Shown piece after piece: positions 1 to 7,872 of a stretch of DNA of 58,567 nucleotides. The position numbers were made by a program, and so were the translations under genes. The notes beneath the pieces are model-generated. The model did not search any database. It was not told where the DNA came from and saw only the letters and a list, made by a program, of their open reading frames with translations. Origin of the DNA: DAISIK01 sp036822055 (GTDB lineage: Bacteria > Verrucomicrobiota > Verrucomicrobiia > Opitutales > Puniceicoccaceae); contig DAISIK010000014.1 of NCBI GenBank assembly GCA_036822055.1, positions 1 through 58,567 on the forward strand. The letters are read 5' to 3'. How positions within the stretch are numbered: the first letter of the stretch is position 1; each line of letters starts with the position of its first letter.

Positions 1-1379
1 ATCCCAATGGCAGTGCGGAGGATGATGCTGGTGTCGAGGTAGAAGCTCCAGTTCTCAAGGTAGTGGAGGTCTGCCATGGCTCGGTTTCGAATATCTTCAT
101 CGCACTTGATTTCTCCTCGAAAGCCTCGAACTTGGGCCAAGCCGGTTATGCCGGGCTTGACAAAGGCTCTCACCGGGTAGCTCTCGAACTTTTTGGCAAA
201 TTCGTGATCGTGTTGCGGGAGATGGGGCCTTGGACCGACGACGCTCATATCGCCGAAGAGGACGTTTATGAACTGGGGGAATTCATCGAGGCTCGTCTTT
301 CTCAGAAAAGCACCCATTGGGTAAATCCGTGAATCCCCACGGGTAGCCTGAACCGTCTGATCGTGATCCTGCCAGTGCATGGAACGGAACTTGATCATCT
401 TGAAGCGAAGACCGCCCACACCTTGCCTCTCCTGAACAAAAAAGAGGGGACCCGGTGATTGCCTTTGCTGGACGAGTTTGACGACCAGAGCAAGAGGGGG
501 CAGGACGAAAAGAACAACGGGCAGGGCCAGGGAGATGTCGATCAGGCGTTTAACGAGACGGTTGACGGGACTTTCCAAGGGCTCTGTTCGGAAACCGAGG
601 AAATAAAGATCCTTTTCTGCATGTATGATTGGAATGATTCCATAGGAGGCCTCAAAATCCCAGACATGGATGATGCGAATGCCGAGGCGATCACCGAGTT
701 GCTTGCGTTGGATCAATTCCCCCGAGCGCTCGGGACTTTCAAGAAAAACGGCGAGGGCAGGGCGGAGGCGTTCGAGGGTTTGGTCAAGATCGGACTCGGC
801 TCCAAGGTGCGGCAAATCCCCAATAGGCGGAGCATCCGGGCCGTTACCGATGTAGCCAATGACTCGAAGACCGTGCTCAGCGCGGTTGCGAAACCACTCT
901 AGATTCCTGGAAACCAATTCGGGTGAACCGACCAGGACAACCGATAAACCGCGGTTTCCATCGAAGAAACGGAGGGCGAGGAAAGGAATCAGTTGATGAT
1001 TCGCCCATGCAAGGACGAAGAAAAGAAAGCCAGAGAAAGAGCCGAGAAAGAAACGGGAGATGAGCTGGTCCTTAGTCGCAAAGACGTAAAGGGAGACAAA
1101 AATGACAGCAAAGATTGTCTGTCGGATGGAAAGGTAGATGCTCCGATCCGAAGCGCGATGCGCAGGGGCGATGTAGGGTTGAACGGATCTTGAAAGGCGT
1201 TCAAGGACAACCCCACCAGTGGTGACGAGCGAATAAATCAGGTATTGAGCAAGAAAATGCTGGTCGGCGCCGTAAAAGGTGAAAAAGAGGAAATACCAAA
1301 TCCAAAAACTTAGAAAGACGATTCCAGCCGTGAGCAGAAGCTTCATCAGGCGTGAACCATGAATTCGGTCGATGATCAT
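1..1379 (-). CDS. Polyprenyl glycosylphosphotransferase (undecaprenyl-phosphate sugar-1-phosphate transferase), 3' end cut by the window
   Basis: This enzyme family moves a sugar-1-phosphate from a nucleotide sugar to undecaprenyl phosphate at the inner membrane, the first step of exopolysaccharide or O-antigen unit assembly. Translating the minus strand from ATG at 1379 gives about 459 residues. Several N-terminal hydrophobic segments are followed by a nucleotide-binding-like middle (VVLVGSPELVSRNLEWF). The C-terminal transferase domain starts at RLVKRLIDISLALP and contains KMIKFRSM, LRKTSLDEFPQFINVLFGD, MSVVGPRP and GITGLAQVRG, all typical of the WcaJ/WbaP family. The last readable residues (FYLDTSIILRT) match the usual end of the family, so only a few residues are likely missing. 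The sugar substrate cannot be told. It fits with the glycosyltransferase at 7873 and the exosortase locus, but is not in an operon with them. Confidence 0.93.
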   Translation of the reverse strand, partial: MIIDRIHGSRLMKLLLTAGIVFLSFWIWYFLFFTFYGADQHFLAQYLIYSLVTTGGVVLERLSRSVQPYIAPAHRASDRSIYLSIRQTIFAVIFVSLYVFATKDQLISRFFLGSFSGFLFFVLAWANHQLIPFLALRFFDGNRGLSVVLVGSPELVSRNLEWFRNRAEHGLRVIGYIGNGPDAPPIGDLPHLGAESDLDQTLERLRPALAVFLESPERSGELIQRKQLGDRLGIRIIHVWDFEASYGIIPIIHAEKDLYFLGFRTEPLESPVNRLVKRLIDISLALPVVLFVLPPLALVVKLVQQRQSPGPLFFVQERQGVGGLRFKMIKFRSMHWQDHDQTVQATRGDSRIYPMGAFLRKTSLDEFPQFINVLFGDMSVVGPRPHLPQHDHEFAKKFESYPVRAFVKPGITGLAQVRGFRGEIKCDEDIRNRAMADLHYLENWSFYLDTSIILRTAIG

Positions 1380-1610
1380 GAGAACATTTAGAAGGAGCTC
1401 GGAAGTCCTGTTTTTATTACGGAACTAATTCTCTGAAGGGTTGCGATCAAAACGTTCGCGAGAATGAAACCAAGCGGAGTGATTCGGAAAAAGAATTCAG
1501 CAATCGACTGAAACAGATTTCCATGAGCGGATGTCGGCGGCTGGCGTCAATTTTGAAATCGAAAGGCCCCGACACTGGGTGATCACCTATTTTGGACCTC
1601 AAGGTGGGAA

Positions 1611-1643
1611 AGGAAAAAAAAAGCCCCTCCGGATGGAGGGGCT
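1611..1643 (-). terminator. Rho-independent terminator of the gapped PEP-CTERM gene
   Basis: A 9-bp stem (AGCCCCTCC / GGAGGGGCT) with a GGAT loop is followed, read on the minus strand, by a run of T. It lies just downstream of the stop codon at 1660-1662, so it ends the PEP-CTERM transcript. Confidence 0.85.
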
Positions 1644-1659
1644 GCAAACACTGGTTAGA

Positions 1660-1818
1660 CTAGCGGCGGCGACGAAGGACGAGGAATCCGCCTCCGAGGA
1701 GCAATGCTAGAGCAGCGCTCGGCTCGGGAACTACGTCGTAAGTGTAAGTCAGGACGATGGAACCAGTACCTTCAACACTCGAGATAAGGATGTCCGAGTT
1801 TCCGAAGCTTCCGAAGAG
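1660..1818 (-). CDS. PEP-CTERM sorting-domain protein, C-terminal fragment (5' part lost in N gap)
   Basis: Only the last 52 codons are visible before the assembly gap. They end with a textbook PEP-CTERM tail: V-P-E-P-S, then a hydrophobic stretch (AALALLLGGGFLVL), then RRRR and stop. Such tails are recognised by exosortases, which cleave them and release or anchor the exported protein at the cell surface. This locus has two exosortases at 34664-37767, so a processing partner exists. Before the tail, the sequence (SDILISSVEGTGSIVLTYTYDV) looks like the end of a beta-rich secreted protein. Nothing can be said of the N-terminal domain. A strong terminator follows the stop. Confidence 0.85.
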   Translation of the reverse strand, partial: LFGSFGNSDILISSVEGTGSIVLTYTYDVVPEPSAALALLLGGGFLVLRRRR

Positions 1819-1918
1819 NNNNNNNNNNNNNNNNNNNNNNNNNNNNNNNNNNNNNNNNNNNNNNNNNNNNNNNNNNNNNNNNNNNNNNNNNNNNNNNNNN
1901 NNNNNNNNNNNNNNNNNN
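1819..1918. other. Assembly gap of exactly 100 N
   Basis: One hundred consecutive N. The round number suggests a scaffold gap of unknown true size. It removes the 5' part of the PEP-CTERM gene and its promoter. Confidence 0.99.
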
Positions 1919-2813
1919 TGGAAGCGGAAACCGTGCCAAAGATGGTATCAATGGTTAGCTGAAGTCAATTTAATAGGGTGGGGAGGCCAATCCTTTGCAA
2001 TCTGCGGCCTGATGAGTTGGAAGGGTCAGAGCCGGAAGCGCGCAAATATCAATCAGCTCACTCACGCGGATTGTCCGCGTTGAGTGCAGTGTCTAACTGG
2101 GAATTGAATCTATCGGTAGCGATCCCGATTGCAGTTTGGAATATTTTCGTTCCCATCCAGGAAAACTGAGGCAATCGAAAGAGACGGTCGAGGAGCCGAG
2201 TTTTCCGTCCCTCAGATTACCCTCAAGATTGGACAATCTTTAATCCCCGTGGCCGAAGCGAGGGCGGAGATGATTCAGGTATTTAGCCTGGATCTGTCCG
2301 ATGGTGATCAACCATCCGGTAAGTAGGGTTGCTGTTGAAGGTGTAACCGAAGTCCCTGAAGAAGGCTCAATTCATGCAGGAAATGGTCTGGCGACCCGCT
2401 ACGAAAATAACGGAGGGCGACTTGGTCCCTGAAAATGAGGGGCGGCGACCAGAGCCCGGTATGGAACCGAGAAATGCGGTTTGCCAGCTGATTGACGATG
2501 AGTCGCAAGGGAGTCGACGGGTTTGTGAAGGCTTTCTTCTCAAGTCTGGATGGTTGAAAGACAAGCGCTGGCATTTCCATTGCGCGGGTTTGAGTAGGTG
2601 GTTGCGTCTCGGTGAAGGCGAGCAAGGATTTGTGCGGTGGACTCCGTTTCCGCCAACGGTGGCTCCGAAGGGCATCATAGACATCGGAGGCCGGCCTCAG
2701 GGAAACATCTTGATCAGCGTTAATCTAGCGACGGCCGTTTTTGCTGGGGCCGGAGGAATTTTATCTCTTGACTAGAGCCGGAAAGAGAGGCTTTCTCAAA
2801 GGTTTCTAAATCT
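1919..2813. other. Stretch without a supported gene
   Basis: Almost 900 bases between the gap and rpsU hold no reading frame I recognise. The longest minus-strand frame runs from an upstream stop near 2725 to 2308 and contains HTGLWSPPLIFRDQVALRYF. A plus-strand frame runs over 2374-2775. Neither shows a domain, a signal peptide or a family motif, and they overlap each other. It could be a decayed gene or a long regulatory spacer. The 5' end of the gapped PEP-CTERM gene may also reach into it, because the true size of the gap is unknown. Confidence 0.5.
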
Positions 2814-3014
2814 ATGGCTATTGACATCAAAGTACGTAAGGGAGAGACCGTGGAGAGGGCACTCCGTCGTTTGAAGAAGAGGCTCGACCGCGAGGGTATC
2901 ATCAAAGACGCCCGGGCTCGTCGTTATTTCGAAAAACCTTGCGATGTAAGGCGGCGGAAAAAGAAGGTGGCGGTCTTCAGCAACATGCTTCGGATGAAGC
3001 GCGAAGCGCGGTAG
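2814..3014 (+). CDS. rpsU: 30S ribosomal protein S21
   Basis: S21 is a small basic protein of the 30S subunit that helps mRNA engagement near the anti-Shine-Dalgarno end of 16S rRNA. The 66-residue product has the full family pattern: a start similar to IDIKVRKGETVERALRRLKK, a basic middle (RARRYFEKPCDVRRRKKK) and a very basic end. The length is normal. The gene stands alone and is closed by its own terminator about 40 bases downstream, so it is a single-gene transcript. The ATG at 2814 is the only sensible start. Confidence 0.97.
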   Translation: MAIDIKVRKGETVERALRRLKKRLDREGIIKDARARRYFEKPCDVRRRKKKVAVFSNMLRMKREAR

Positions 3015-3054
3015 GTCCTTTGGTAGTCAAGCAGAGTCCATCTTCCTGACTTTT

Positions 3055-3084
3055 AAGGTCGATCTTCAGGGGTCGGCCTTTTTT
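3055..3084 (+). terminator. Rho-independent terminator after rpsU
   Basis: An 8-bp stem (AAGGTCGA pairing with TCGGCCTT, with one G-T pair) and a 10-nt loop, followed by a run of T. The next gene starts within about 25 bases of it. Confidence 0.75.
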
Positions 3085-3106
3085 AGTGATTTGCAGGCTG
3101 CCTTTC

Positions 3107-5566
3107 ATGCATCCACGGACGCCAAACGAACTGACTCCATTGTACGGGCAGAGCATCAACCACTTTTCCGATCTCTATTCGGGCGCTGAGCTTGAGCGGA
3201 GGCTCGTCCGCCTTGAACGGGCCAGTGAGGAGATCGGGGCGATGTTGGGGCTGCAGCAAACGGGGGGAAACAGGCCGATCCGCATCGACCCGGTGCCGCT
3301 CTTTTTGGATGAATCGACCTGGAACTCGATGCAGCGAGCGATCCAGCAGCGAGCAAAGGTCCTCGCTGCCTTTGTGCGAGATGTCTATGACGAGCAAATT
3401 GCCTTTCGGGAAGGGGTTGTTGCTTCTGAAATCATCCTTTCCAATCCCTCGTTTCTCCGCTCAATGGTGAAGATTCCAGCTCAGGAGCCCCATGCGATGA
3501 TGATGAGCTTCGACCTCCTCTGTCGTGCAGACGGCAGCTGGGTATTTACAGAAAACCATCTAGCCTTTCCAGATGGGCTCGCGCTGACGACGATTGTCCG
3601 AAGGGCGCAGGCCCAGGCCTTTCCCGAGCTTTTCAATCGGTTTTCGGTGGAGCCAGTTGCAGAGTTTGTTGGTCGCTGGACTGAGGTCCTGAGGGTGAGT
3701 GCGCGGGTAAGTGCTCCCAGGGTGGTTCTCCTGGGCGAGCCGAGTGGCGGGAACCTTTTTGAGGAAGGATTCCTGGCCCGCCAGATGGGAATATCGCTGG
3801 TGACCGCCACTGATCTCGTGGTAAGGGATCGGGGGGTATGGGTCAAAACGGTTTCCGGTTTGGAAAAAGTCGACGTGATCTTGCGGGCGATATCCAGCCA
3901 GAGGATTGATCCGGTTGCTGAAGAGCAGGACGCCTTGGCTGGTCTGCCGGGGCTGCTTCATTGCTTACGGAGCCAAACGGTCCAGGTCTGGAACCTGCCC
4001 GGTGCGGAAGTGGCCAACGATCTTCGCCTGCTCCCCTCCGCTGCTGGGCTGACGAGGCTTTACCTGAATGAAGCGCCGGTCTTTCCGACCTTGCGGACCT
4101 TTGATGCCGGCGACCCGGATCAGGCGGCCTGGATGGAAAGTAATTTGGAGGGTCTGGCGTTGAGACCGGCCCGATCGGTCCGTCAGGGAAGGTCTGCTAT
4201 TTTCCCTTTTGGGGAGCTTGAATGCCGGGTTACCCGTTTGAGGGAAAGTGGAGCAGAGGGTGCTCCAACGGTTGGTTACCGAAGGTTTCCGCTCCTCGAG
4301 GTAGCAAAGGGATTGGGAGCGGAGCGCGGCCGGGGTTCTTTTGTTTTGAGGTTGTTTGCGATGGTTGGCTCGGGAGAGCCACTGGTGCAATCGGGGGGAC
4401 TTTGCCGCCTTATTGAGCCGGTTCCGTCGGGAGAATACCAATACACGGGTGAGGTTAAGGATGTTTGGGTTTTTGAGAGTGCAGCCACCGAATCGGCCAG
4501 TCTAAGGTTAAAGCTCGAGTCGGACCTGACCGTGGTTTCAGGTTCCACGCCCTCGCGGGTGGCGGAGTCTATGTATTGGGCTGCCCGATACGCTGAGCGG
4601 GCCGGGGTAGCTGCCTTTCGCCTTCGTTTGCTAGAGTCGATCCAGTGGGCGGAGCTTTCTCCGGCGGAAATGAAGGTCTACTGGCCGCTTTGGCGGGCGA
4701 CGGCAGCGGCTGCCGGGAGTTTGGGGATCCGCAAGATGCGTAAGTTACCCAAGGAGCTGGGGAAGCTCTCCCTGCGTTTGTTGGATGGAAGGGGGGAGTC
4801 CAGCATCCTCTCGGCCCTCCGCTCGGCCCTCTCCAATCTGCAATCGGTTTCCGATTATGTAAGCCCGGAGGCTTTGAGGGTGGTGACCAATGTGGTTCGG
4901 GGAATGGAGAGGAAGGTGGCGGGGGATGGAATCGATGAACTATCGATTCTCGATTGTGCGGAAACGATATCAGATGCTCATAGTTTATTCCTCGGGACCC
5001 TCGATCGCTCGATGGCCAAGGACTCGGGAATGCGGTTTTTCCAGGTTGGGATATGTTTGGAGAGGATCTATGGATTGGGAGAGTTTCTCGACCATCTTCT
5101 TCCCGCAGCGGTTCCACTGGTGAGGAGGCACCTCGACGACGATACGGATCTAACAGCGGTTCTGCGGCTGCTTGCGTCGCTCGACCTCTACCGCCGGGAG
5201 TATCGATCCCGCGCTTTTCTGGACCGGTTGCTAGTGCTCCTCTGGAAGCACCCGGCCGCTCCGGTCTCCTTCCGAAGTAACCTGGAAGGGATGAAGGAGG
5301 AGCTGGAGCGTTTGGAATTGCTCGAAGAATCGGGGAGGGGATCGGTGGTCCAACGGCACTTGCTAGAGGCGATCGAGCGGGTTGACCGGATGGATTTTGG
5401 CAAAATTTTCCCGGATCGTTTGCGGGGAGAGGATGCTGTCGACCTGACGGATCTGGCGCCTTCGAGGCGAAGCCTTGAACGACTGCGAAGTGAATTGAGG
5501 TGGATGGGTCGCAAAGTTTCTGAGATCCATCAGGCTGTAGAGGACACCTACTTCAACCACCTGTGA
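3107..5566 (+). CDS. Circularly permuted ATP-grasp protein fused to an alpha-E domain
   Basis: Circularly permuted ATP-grasp enzymes are thought to join a carboxylate to an amine with ATP. The alpha-E domain is an all-helical partner normally encoded by the next gene. Here both lie in one 819-residue chain. Residues 1 to about 460 are the ATP-grasp part, with a GGLCRL...KDVWVFE stretch near 430-456 matching the family GGLxRV...KDxWVL signature. From about 478 the alpha-E part starts with SRVAESMYWAARYAERAG, the usual opening, and runs almost to the end. I prefer ATG 3107; an in-frame GTG at 3086 sits on the T tail of the rpsU terminator. The usual transglutaminase-like neighbours are absent. 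The gene ends 14 bases inside the convergent glycosylase gene. The product is unknown. Confidence 0.88.
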   Translation: MHPRTPNELTPLYGQSINHFSDLYSGAELERRLVRLERASEEIGAMLGLQQTGGNRPIRIDPVPLFLDESTWNSMQRAIQQRAKVLAAFVRDVYDEQIAFREGVVASEIILSNPSFLRSMVKIPAQEPHAMMMSFDLLCRADGSWVFTENHLAFPDGLALTTIVRRAQAQAFPELFNRFSVEPVAEFVGRWTEVLRVSARVSAPRVVLLGEPSGGNLFEEGFLARQMGISLVTATDLVVRDRGVWVKTVSGLEKVDVILRAISSQRIDPVAEEQDALAGLPGLLHCLRSQTVQVWNLPGAEVANDLRLLPSAAGLTRLYLNEAPVFPTLRTFDAGDPDQAAWMESNLEGLALRPARSVRQGRSAIFPFGELECRVTRLRESGAEGAPTVGYRRFPLLEVAKGLGAERGRGSFVLRLFAMVGSGEPLVQSGGLCRLIEPVPSGEYQYTGEVKDVWVFESAATESASLRLKLESDLTVVSGSTPSRVAESMYWAARYAERAGVAAFRLRLLESIQWAELSPAEMKVYWPLWRATAAAAGSLGIRKMRKLPKELGKLSLRLLDGRGESSILSALRSALSNLQSVSDYVSPEALRVVTNVVRGMERKVAGDGIDELSILDCAETISDAHSLFLGTLDRSMAKDSGMRFFQVGICLERIYGLGEFLDHLLPAAVPLVRRHLDDDTDLTAVLRLLASLDLYRREYRSRAFLDRLLVLLWKHPAAPVSFRSNLEGMKEELERLELLEESGRGSVVQRHLLEAIERVDRMDFGKIFPDRLRGEDAVDLTDLAPSRRSLERLRSELRWMGRKVSEIHQAVEDTYFNHL

Positions 5567-6494
5567 AGTAACCCTTTTGTTTCTCGGAGATCGGCATACC
5601 AAGGCGAAGCATGACCTCGAGAAGGTCCTCCCAAACCTCTCGCTTGCGCTGGATGGTTCCATTGTGAAGCAGGAATGAAGGGTGGTAGGTGAAAGTAATG
5701 GGGAAACCTTCAAAAGTGGACCAGGTCCCCCGAACCGCACCCATCTTTATTTTGCCTGGGGTGCCGGAAAGGGCAGAAGCCGCTGTGGCGCCGAGGGCGA
5801 CAATGATCTTTGGTTGGACGAGCTTGAGTTGTTCGCGAAAGTAGGGAAGGCAAAAGGCAATCTCCTCTGGAAGGGGTGGACGGTTGCCGTACTTTTGGCC
5901 AGTCTGGGGGCGCCAATTGACGATGTTGGTAATGTAGACCTCATCACGGCTGAGATTCATGGCCTGAATCATTTTGGTAAGGAGCTCGCCAGCTGGTCCA
6001 ACGAAGGGAATTCCGGTTTTCTCCTCCTCTGCTCCGGGAGCCTCGCCGCAGAAGAGGATCTCTGAATCAAGTTTGCCGGTGCCGAAGACGATTTTCCCAC
6101 CTGGATTCAGGTTTTGTTGGCAGACCGGGCAACTGAGAACCCGCTCACGAAGCCATGCCCAGCGGGATGGAGTATCGAGCCCGGGGGGAGGTTGGAGGTC
6201 GGATGGAGGTTCGGGGAAAGTCGAATGGGAGGGGGAGGAGCTGGGCCCCGTCTCTGGAGGGGTCGGCAAAGGTTGAAGGGTGTTGGGGGATGGGTGCGAC
6301 TCCGATGGGTGCGACTCCCCTGCAAGGGATGCCTTAGATTGATGGTCCGGTGGGGAAGCAAGCTCCCGAGTACCCTGGCGGCCGCCAAAGAGGGCATGGA
6401 GGGTGCTCCTTCCGAGCACGATCTCGTTTTCCCCCTCTTGGCGTCTGCGCCTCAACTCGGTTTCGAGGGAGTCGATGATGCTTGAGAGGTTCAC
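5553..6494 (-). CDS. Uracil-DNA glycosylase, family 4-like
   Basis: The enzyme removes uracil from DNA at the start of base-excision repair. The 313-residue product has a low-complexity Pro/Ser-rich region at about 45-110 followed by the catalytic domain: CPVC at 122-125, motif A GEAPGAEEEKTGIPFVGPAG at 150-169, ITNIVNWRP at 188-196, a Cys at 215 and motif B HPSFLL at 271-276. Classical family 4 enzymes bind a 4Fe-4S cluster through four Cys. Here the third ligand position (usually K-C-R-P) is Trp, so only three are visible. I chose GTG 6494 because it overlaps the ribE stop by four bases (GTGA), giving translational coupling; a longer frame reaching upstream lies wholly inside ribE. Confidence 0.9.
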   Translation of the reverse strand: MNLSSIIDSLETELRRRRQEGENEIVLGRSTLHALFGGRQGTRELASPPDHQSKASLAGESHPSESHPSPNTLQPLPTPPETGPSSSPSHSTFPEPPSDLQPPPGLDTPSRWAWLRERVLSCPVCQQNLNPGGKIVFGTGKLDSEILFCGEAPGAEEEKTGIPFVGPAGELLTKMIQAMNLSRDEVYITNIVNWRPQTGQKYGNRPPLPEEIAFCLPYFREQLKLVQPKIIVALGATAASALSGTPGKIKMGAVRGTWSTFEGFPITFTYHPSFLLHNGTIQRKREVWEDLLEVMLRLGMPISEKQKGYFTGG

Positions 6495-7117
6495 GCGGAG
6501 GTGGTTGGCCCCACAAGTTGGGAATCCAGAGAGGCGGCCCGAAGGGCGTACTTCCCGAGAAGGTCGAATTCCAGATGAACTTGCTCGCCCTGACTGCGCT
6601 TGCTCAAGTTTGTGATGGAGACGGTGTGAGGAATGAGCCAAACCGTGAAGGTGAATTCTTGGTCGTCGAGCTGGGCAACAGTGAGAGAGATTCCATCAAT
6701 CGCGATACTGCCCTTCTCGACCAGAAAGGTCCTATGGTGGGGATCGATTTGAATGGTCAGGCGGTGATCGGAACCGACTGGCTCGAAAGCGACGATGGTG
6801 CCGACGGTATCGACATGGCCGGTAACGAAATGGCCTCCAAGGTGATCTCCGGCGCGGAGGCTTGGTTCGAGATTGACCAGGGTGCCCTCGTTTACATCGA
6901 GGAAAGTTGTGCGGGCGAAGGTCTCTTGCAAGAGGTTGAAGCCGAGGATGGACCCATCGATTGAGACCACGGTCAGGCAACAGCCGTTGATGGCGATGCT
7001 GTCGCCGATCGAGACGTTATCCTGAAGGATGGGGGCCGCTACCTGAAGGGTGAAGAGCTGGCCCTCCCGAGTGAGCGACTGGACCGAGCCGGTGCCGACG
7101 ATGAGTCCGGTGAACAT
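6491..7117 (-). CDS. ribE: Riboflavin synthase alpha subunit
   Basis: It converts two 6,7-dimethyl-8-ribityllumazine molecules into riboflavin and a pyrimidine. The 208-residue protein starts with MFTGLIVGTGSV, the near-invariant N-terminus of the family, which fixes the start at 7117 although the frame is open further upstream. Two tandem lumazine-binding repeats are visible: the first has SIGDSIAINGCCLTVV, and the second starts at GGHFVTGHVDTVG with GSIAIDGISLTVA. Length is normal. No other rib gene is nearby, and I see no FMN-riboswitch core upstream. It shares a transcript with the uracil-DNA glycosylase gene, whose start overlaps its stop. Confidence 0.96.
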   Translation of the reverse strand: MFTGLIVGTGSVQSLTREGQLFTLQVAAPILQDNVSIGDSIAINGCCLTVVSIDGSILGFNLLQETFARTTFLDVNEGTLVNLEPSLRAGDHLGGHFVTGHVDTVGTIVAFEPVGSDHRLTIQIDPHHRTFLVEKGSIAIDGISLTVAQLDDQEFTFTVWLIPHTVSITNLSKRSQGEQVHLEFDLLGKYALRAASLDSQLVGPTTSA

Positions 7118-7338
7118 GGAGACAGCAAACCAAACGCTTGGTCTGAGTGCAAGCATCGGTGATCAATTGACTGGCCCTTTGGTGGGGGATGAGGCCGAGG
7201 TCGAATCGAGGTGAAGTTGAATCTTTTCTGGCATGTTTGGCCTGAATATGGATTGGGACCGGCCGGTGGATGACTGCCATCGGACGCTTGGTCGAACCAC
7301 TCTTGAGGGGTGGCGGAATCTGTGTTTAGGTTTGGAAT

Positions 7339-7788
7339 ATGGAGAAGCGTGAAAGTTTGATGGAAAAGCGAGACTCATTGGTGGAAGAGCTCCAGGTAAT
7401 CGAGGATCCTTACGAACGCCTTGCCTACATTATTGATTTGGGAAAGCAGCTCCCTCCTTTGGACGAGGTCTACAAAACAGAGATCTTTCGGGTAGAGGGC
7501 TGCACCTCGAATTTGTGGTTGTTCCCGGAAACGAAAGGGTCTCAGTGCTTTTTCCATGTCGATTCTGACTCTGCCGTGACGAAAGGGATCGGAGCGCTTT
7601 TGAGCAGGCTTTACTCGGGGCAGACTCCCGGGGAGATTCTGGCGGTGGACGACAAATTTCTGAGTGAGGTGGGGGTCCCCCAGCTACTTTCACCAAATCG
7701 ACGCAACGGGGTGGCTAGTCTCGGGCGCAAGATTGTAGAATACGCTCGCATGCAGGATAGCAGAGCGAAGGCGCAGGTCAGGGCCTGA
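7339..7788 (+). CDS. sufE: SufE-family sulfur acceptor for Fe-S cluster assembly
   Basis: SufE accepts persulfide sulfur from the cysteine desulfurase SufS and passes it to the SufBCD scaffold. The 149-residue product has the family core: a start region with DPYERLAYIIDLGKQLPPL, the conserved active Cys at residue 55 in EGCTSNLWL, and GEILAVDDKFLSEVGVPQLLSPNRRNG near the C-terminus, matching the usual SxxRxNG segment. Length fits. The first ATG (7339) is used; a second in-frame ATG at 7360 is possible, since the residues between are not conserved. No other suf gene is in the window, so it is a stand-alone copy. Confidence 0.94.
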   Translation: MEKRESLMEKRDSLVEELQVIEDPYERLAYIIDLGKQLPPLDEVYKTEIFRVEGCTSNLWLFPETKGSQCFFHVDSDSAVTKGIGALLSRLYSGQTPGEILAVDDKFLSEVGVPQLLSPNRRNGVASLGRKIVEYARMQDSRAKAQVRA

Positions 7789-7872
7789 GTCCGAGCCTCT
7801 GAAAAAAGGGACACTAACCTGGGAGGATCTTTTTTGTTTCGTTTTTGAGCAATCCAAGCACTCTCATGAAGA

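Noticed and set aside
2308..2700. Minus-strand frame containing HTGLWSPPLIFRDQVALRYF
   Set aside because: No start codon before the conserved-looking part, no family match that I can recall, and a competing plus-strand frame of the same length. I kept it only as a note under the gene-free stretch.
7118..7338. FMN riboswitch upstream of ribE
   Set aside because: The conserved core of the FMN element is not found on the minus strand here.
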